Shown here one piece after another: positions 22,981 through 24,390 of a DNA stretch of 24,390 nt. Every line of letters starts with the position of its first letter. Positions within the stretch are counted from its first letter, which is position 1. The stretch covers positions 1-24,390 of the forward strand of contig CAJQOE010000052.1 in the NCBI GenBank assembly GCA_905479885.1. Direction: 5' to 3'. The position numbers and the translations under genes were made by a program. Source of the DNA: an uncultured Rickettsiaceae bacterium (GTDB taxonomy: Bacteria > Pseudomonadota > Alphaproteobacteria > Rickettsiales > Rickettsiaceae). Under the pieces are notes generated by a model, which searched no databases, had not been told where the DNA came from, and saw nothing but the letters and a program-made list of their open reading frames with translations.

Positions 22981-23765
22981 AGAAGTTAAAGCAATCAGTA
23001 AAAAAGAAAAATATATCTTTGCATAGAAGAATAATAATATATTACCAACTCTTTGTCTTTATGCTGAAAATCACTATAGCTATATTGCTTTCCTTGCTTA
23101 TCTTTACCGATTTATTTAAAAGCTTTAAGGATAGAATGTACGATGTTTTTTATCAAAAAACAGCAAAGTATGGGTTTGTTTTACAAAATGTTATTATCGA
23201 AGGTAAAAAAAATGCTGAGTATCAAGACATAGTCAATCTACTCAAGGTTGAAGAAGGTGCGCCTATTTTTTCGATTAATATACAGGAAGTAAAAGAACGT
23301 CTTGAGACTCATATTTGGCTAAAAGCAGCTATAGTGGAAAGGCAGTTACCATCTACAATATATATTGCAGTGACTGAGCGCACACCTATTGCTATTTGGC
23401 AGTTTAAACAAAAATTATACTTGGTAGATGTAGAAGGAAATCGTATTGCTAAACACGAGGGGCAAGAGTTTGGAGATTTGATCCAGGTGGTCGGACAGGA
23501 TGCGAATATATATGCACAAGCCTTAATAGATGACTTAAACCGCCATCCTGGTCTTGCTGGAAAAGTAAAATCAGCGGTGAGATACGGACAGCGTCGTTGG
23601 AATATAAACCTTGAACAAAATATTACTGTTAAAATGCCAGAAGATAATTTCAACGAAGCATATAATTATTTATATGCGCTTGACAAAAACAAGCGTTTAT
23701 TTGATCAGAATTACAAGATGCTAGATTTAAGAGATTCTAAAAAATATTATCTAGAAAAATATTAA
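22977..23765 (+). CDS. ftsQ: Cell division protein FtsQ
   Basis: FtsQ (DivIB) is a bitopic membrane protein that links early and late divisome proteins. The 262-residue product has a basic cytoplasmic tail, one membrane helix (about 22-45) and a POTRA domain (about 68-138, with NVIIEGKKNAEYQDIVNLL and LETHIWLKAAIVERQLPSTI). The FtsQ beta domain follows, with ERTPIAIWQFKQKLYLVDVEGN and the late VKMPEDNFNEAYNYL and MLDLRD segments. It overlaps ddl by ATGA. ftsA, which usually follows in Alphaproteobacteria, is not present before a palindrome-rich spacer and an unrelated gene. Confidence 0.93.
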   Translation: MKKLKQSVKKKNISLHRRIIIYYQLFVFMLKITIAILLSLLIFTDLFKSFKDRMYDVFYQKTAKYGFVLQNVIIEGKKNAEYQDIVNLLKVEEGAPIFSINIQEVKERLETHIWLKAAIVERQLPSTIYIAVTERTPIAIWQFKQKLYLVDVEGNRIAKHEGQEFGDLIQVVGQDANIYAQALIDDLNRHPGLAGKVKSAVRYGQRRWNINLEQNITVKMPEDNFNEAYNYLYALDKNKRLFDQNYKMLDLRDSKKYYLEKY

Positions 23766-23840
23766 GTTACTAATCTTCATTTTTATCCATAAATTTTTAA
23801 ACTTAAGGTTGTTTTTTATTTTTATTAAGCAAACGCAAAA

Positions 23841-23941
23841 CCACGTGGCTTGCCGCGTGGATGTAGTAAACCATGGTTACACATGGCAAACATAGTTTGT
23901 ACTCGGCTCGCCGACTTGATACCATGGGGCTTGCCCCGTGG
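23841..23941. repeat. Cluster of four hairpins, probable palindromic mobile-element remnant
   Basis: Four stem-loops follow each other after ftsQ: 23841-23860 (9-bp stem with one wobble, TT loop), 23871-23886 (ccatg/catgg), 23903-23914 (tcggc/gccga, TC loop) and 23922-23941 (9-bp stem with one wobble, TT loop). The outer two match at 17 of 20 bases, and two of the three differences form a compensatory pair. Paired terminal hairpins with an internal spacer resemble short non-autonomous elements related to IS200/IS605. No coding frame is evident. It could also stabilise or terminate the ftsQ transcript. Confidence 0.5.
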
Positions 23942-24017
23942 AGGTTCACCTATATATCATGATTGCTGGGGGCTCTTAACAAGCTACTTCATATTAATTA
24001 TTATTTAGAAGGAAAAA

Positions 24018-24281
24018 ATGACTAAGGTGATGAAAGATCGGGTTTTGGAAACATTACAACCCATGTATAATGTGATATTAAATGTGGAAAAGAATGGGCG
24101 GATATTGGTGTTAAAAGATGATATTAAGTTTGCATTCATTGAAGATAAAAATATTTTTTTTATAGATCAACGCGGACAATTTGAAAAAGCAGCGCATGAC
24201 CTTCTAGATAATGCAGACGATTTTTTGCGAGAGGCCACTAAGGCTTTTTGGTATGCTCGTTCGTTAGAAGATGAGGCATAA
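24018..24281 (+). CDS. Small protein with possible TfoX N-terminal-like domain
   Basis: The 87-residue product begins MTKVMKDRVLETLQPMYNVI and then has KNGRILVLKDDIKFAFIEDKNIFFI as strands. It ends with a helix DNADDFLREATKAFWYARSL. The order, with a mid FAFI-E-x-x-IFF strand pair and a C-terminal (A/L)-x2-(A/W)-x2-A helix, resembles the TfoX N-terminal domain found in many small bacterial proteins of unclear function. It is shorter than most and lacks the usual MFGG-type turn, so the match is tentative. AGAAGGA six bases before the ATG shows a good ribosome-binding site. It stands where ftsA would be expected. Confidence 0.5.
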   Translation: MTKVMKDRVLETLQPMYNVILNVEKNGRILVLKDDIKFAFIEDKNIFFIDQRGQFEKAAHDLLDNADDFLREATKAFWYARSLEDEA

Positions 24282-24358
24282 TATTGCTTAAATATTTTCT
24301 TGTAATTATTTTGTTAATATTCTATTAGTATACGCTAAACTAAATTGAGATAAAATAT

Positions 24359-24390
24359 ATGTCTATTGATGTTGATATTGCTATTGTAGT
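24359..24390 (+). CDS. Start of a further gene, cut by the window edge
   Basis: ATG at 24359 opens a frame reading MSIDVDIAIV before the window ends, with a weak GAG ribosome-binding site about nine bases upstream. A start of the form D-V-D-I-A-I-V is typical of the first beta strand of FAD- or NAD-binding Rossmann proteins (for example UbiH-like hydroxylases), but the following glycine motif is outside the window, so no function is assigned. Confidence 0.4.
   Translation, partial: MSIDVDIAIV

Noticed and set aside
1..24390. CRISPR array, tRNA or rRNA genes
   Set aside because: No regularly spaced repeats, cloverleaf-like sequence with a T-loop, or conserved rRNA segments were seen on either strand by eye; a tRNAscan run would be decisive.

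Overview
This AT-rich window reads as chromosome of a flagellated member of the Rickettsiales, most likely a Midichloriaceae-type or related intracellular alphaproteobacterium. The reasons are the Rickettsia-like D-Ala-D-Ala ligase and murC-murB-ddl-ftsQ order, the alphaproteobacterial fliL-fliM-DUF6468-motE order, and an alphaproteobacterial methyltransferase family. The assignment is inference from remembered family features; no search was run.

Region 1 (1-265): the last codons of an IS200-type transposase, a perfect 22-bp palindrome and a second stem-loop. Region 2 (266-3529, minus strand): a tight run fliL, fliM, a DUF6468-like gene broken into two overlapping frames, motE, then ccmD and ccmE for cytochrome c haem delivery. 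ccmD is only 37 codons long and lies in the short gap after motE. Region 3 (3683-7089, plus): flgF, flgG, flgA, flgH, fliQ, that is the rod, P-ring chaperone, L-ring and export gate. The 153-bp divergent gap between regions 2 and 3 holds a long inverted repeat that could be a shared operator. FlgF carries an unexpected Sec-type signal peptide.

Region 4 (7154-13053, plus): mutS, a class I methyltransferase and recJ, with separate starts and mostly non-overlapping spacing. Region 5 (13262-14331): an 80-aa orphan with a strong ribosome-binding site and its own terminator, facing a minus-strand pair made of a small membrane protein and a protein with an internally repeated motif. I recognise none of these three. 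Region 6 (14505-16749): an alpha/beta hydrolase, nadA on the minus strand, and an 85-aa orphan.

Region 7 (16888-23765, plus): a full-length RelA/SpoT homologue, acpS, then the envelope cluster murC-murB-ddl-ftsQ with overlapping genes. ftsA does not follow ftsQ here; instead there is a roughly 100-bp row of four hairpins, a small TfoX-like gene, and the first codons of a further gene at the right edge. No tRNA, rRNA or CRISPR array was seen. No gene-free stretch exceeds 300 bases; the longest are about 210 to 250 bases (13054-13261 and 23766-24017).
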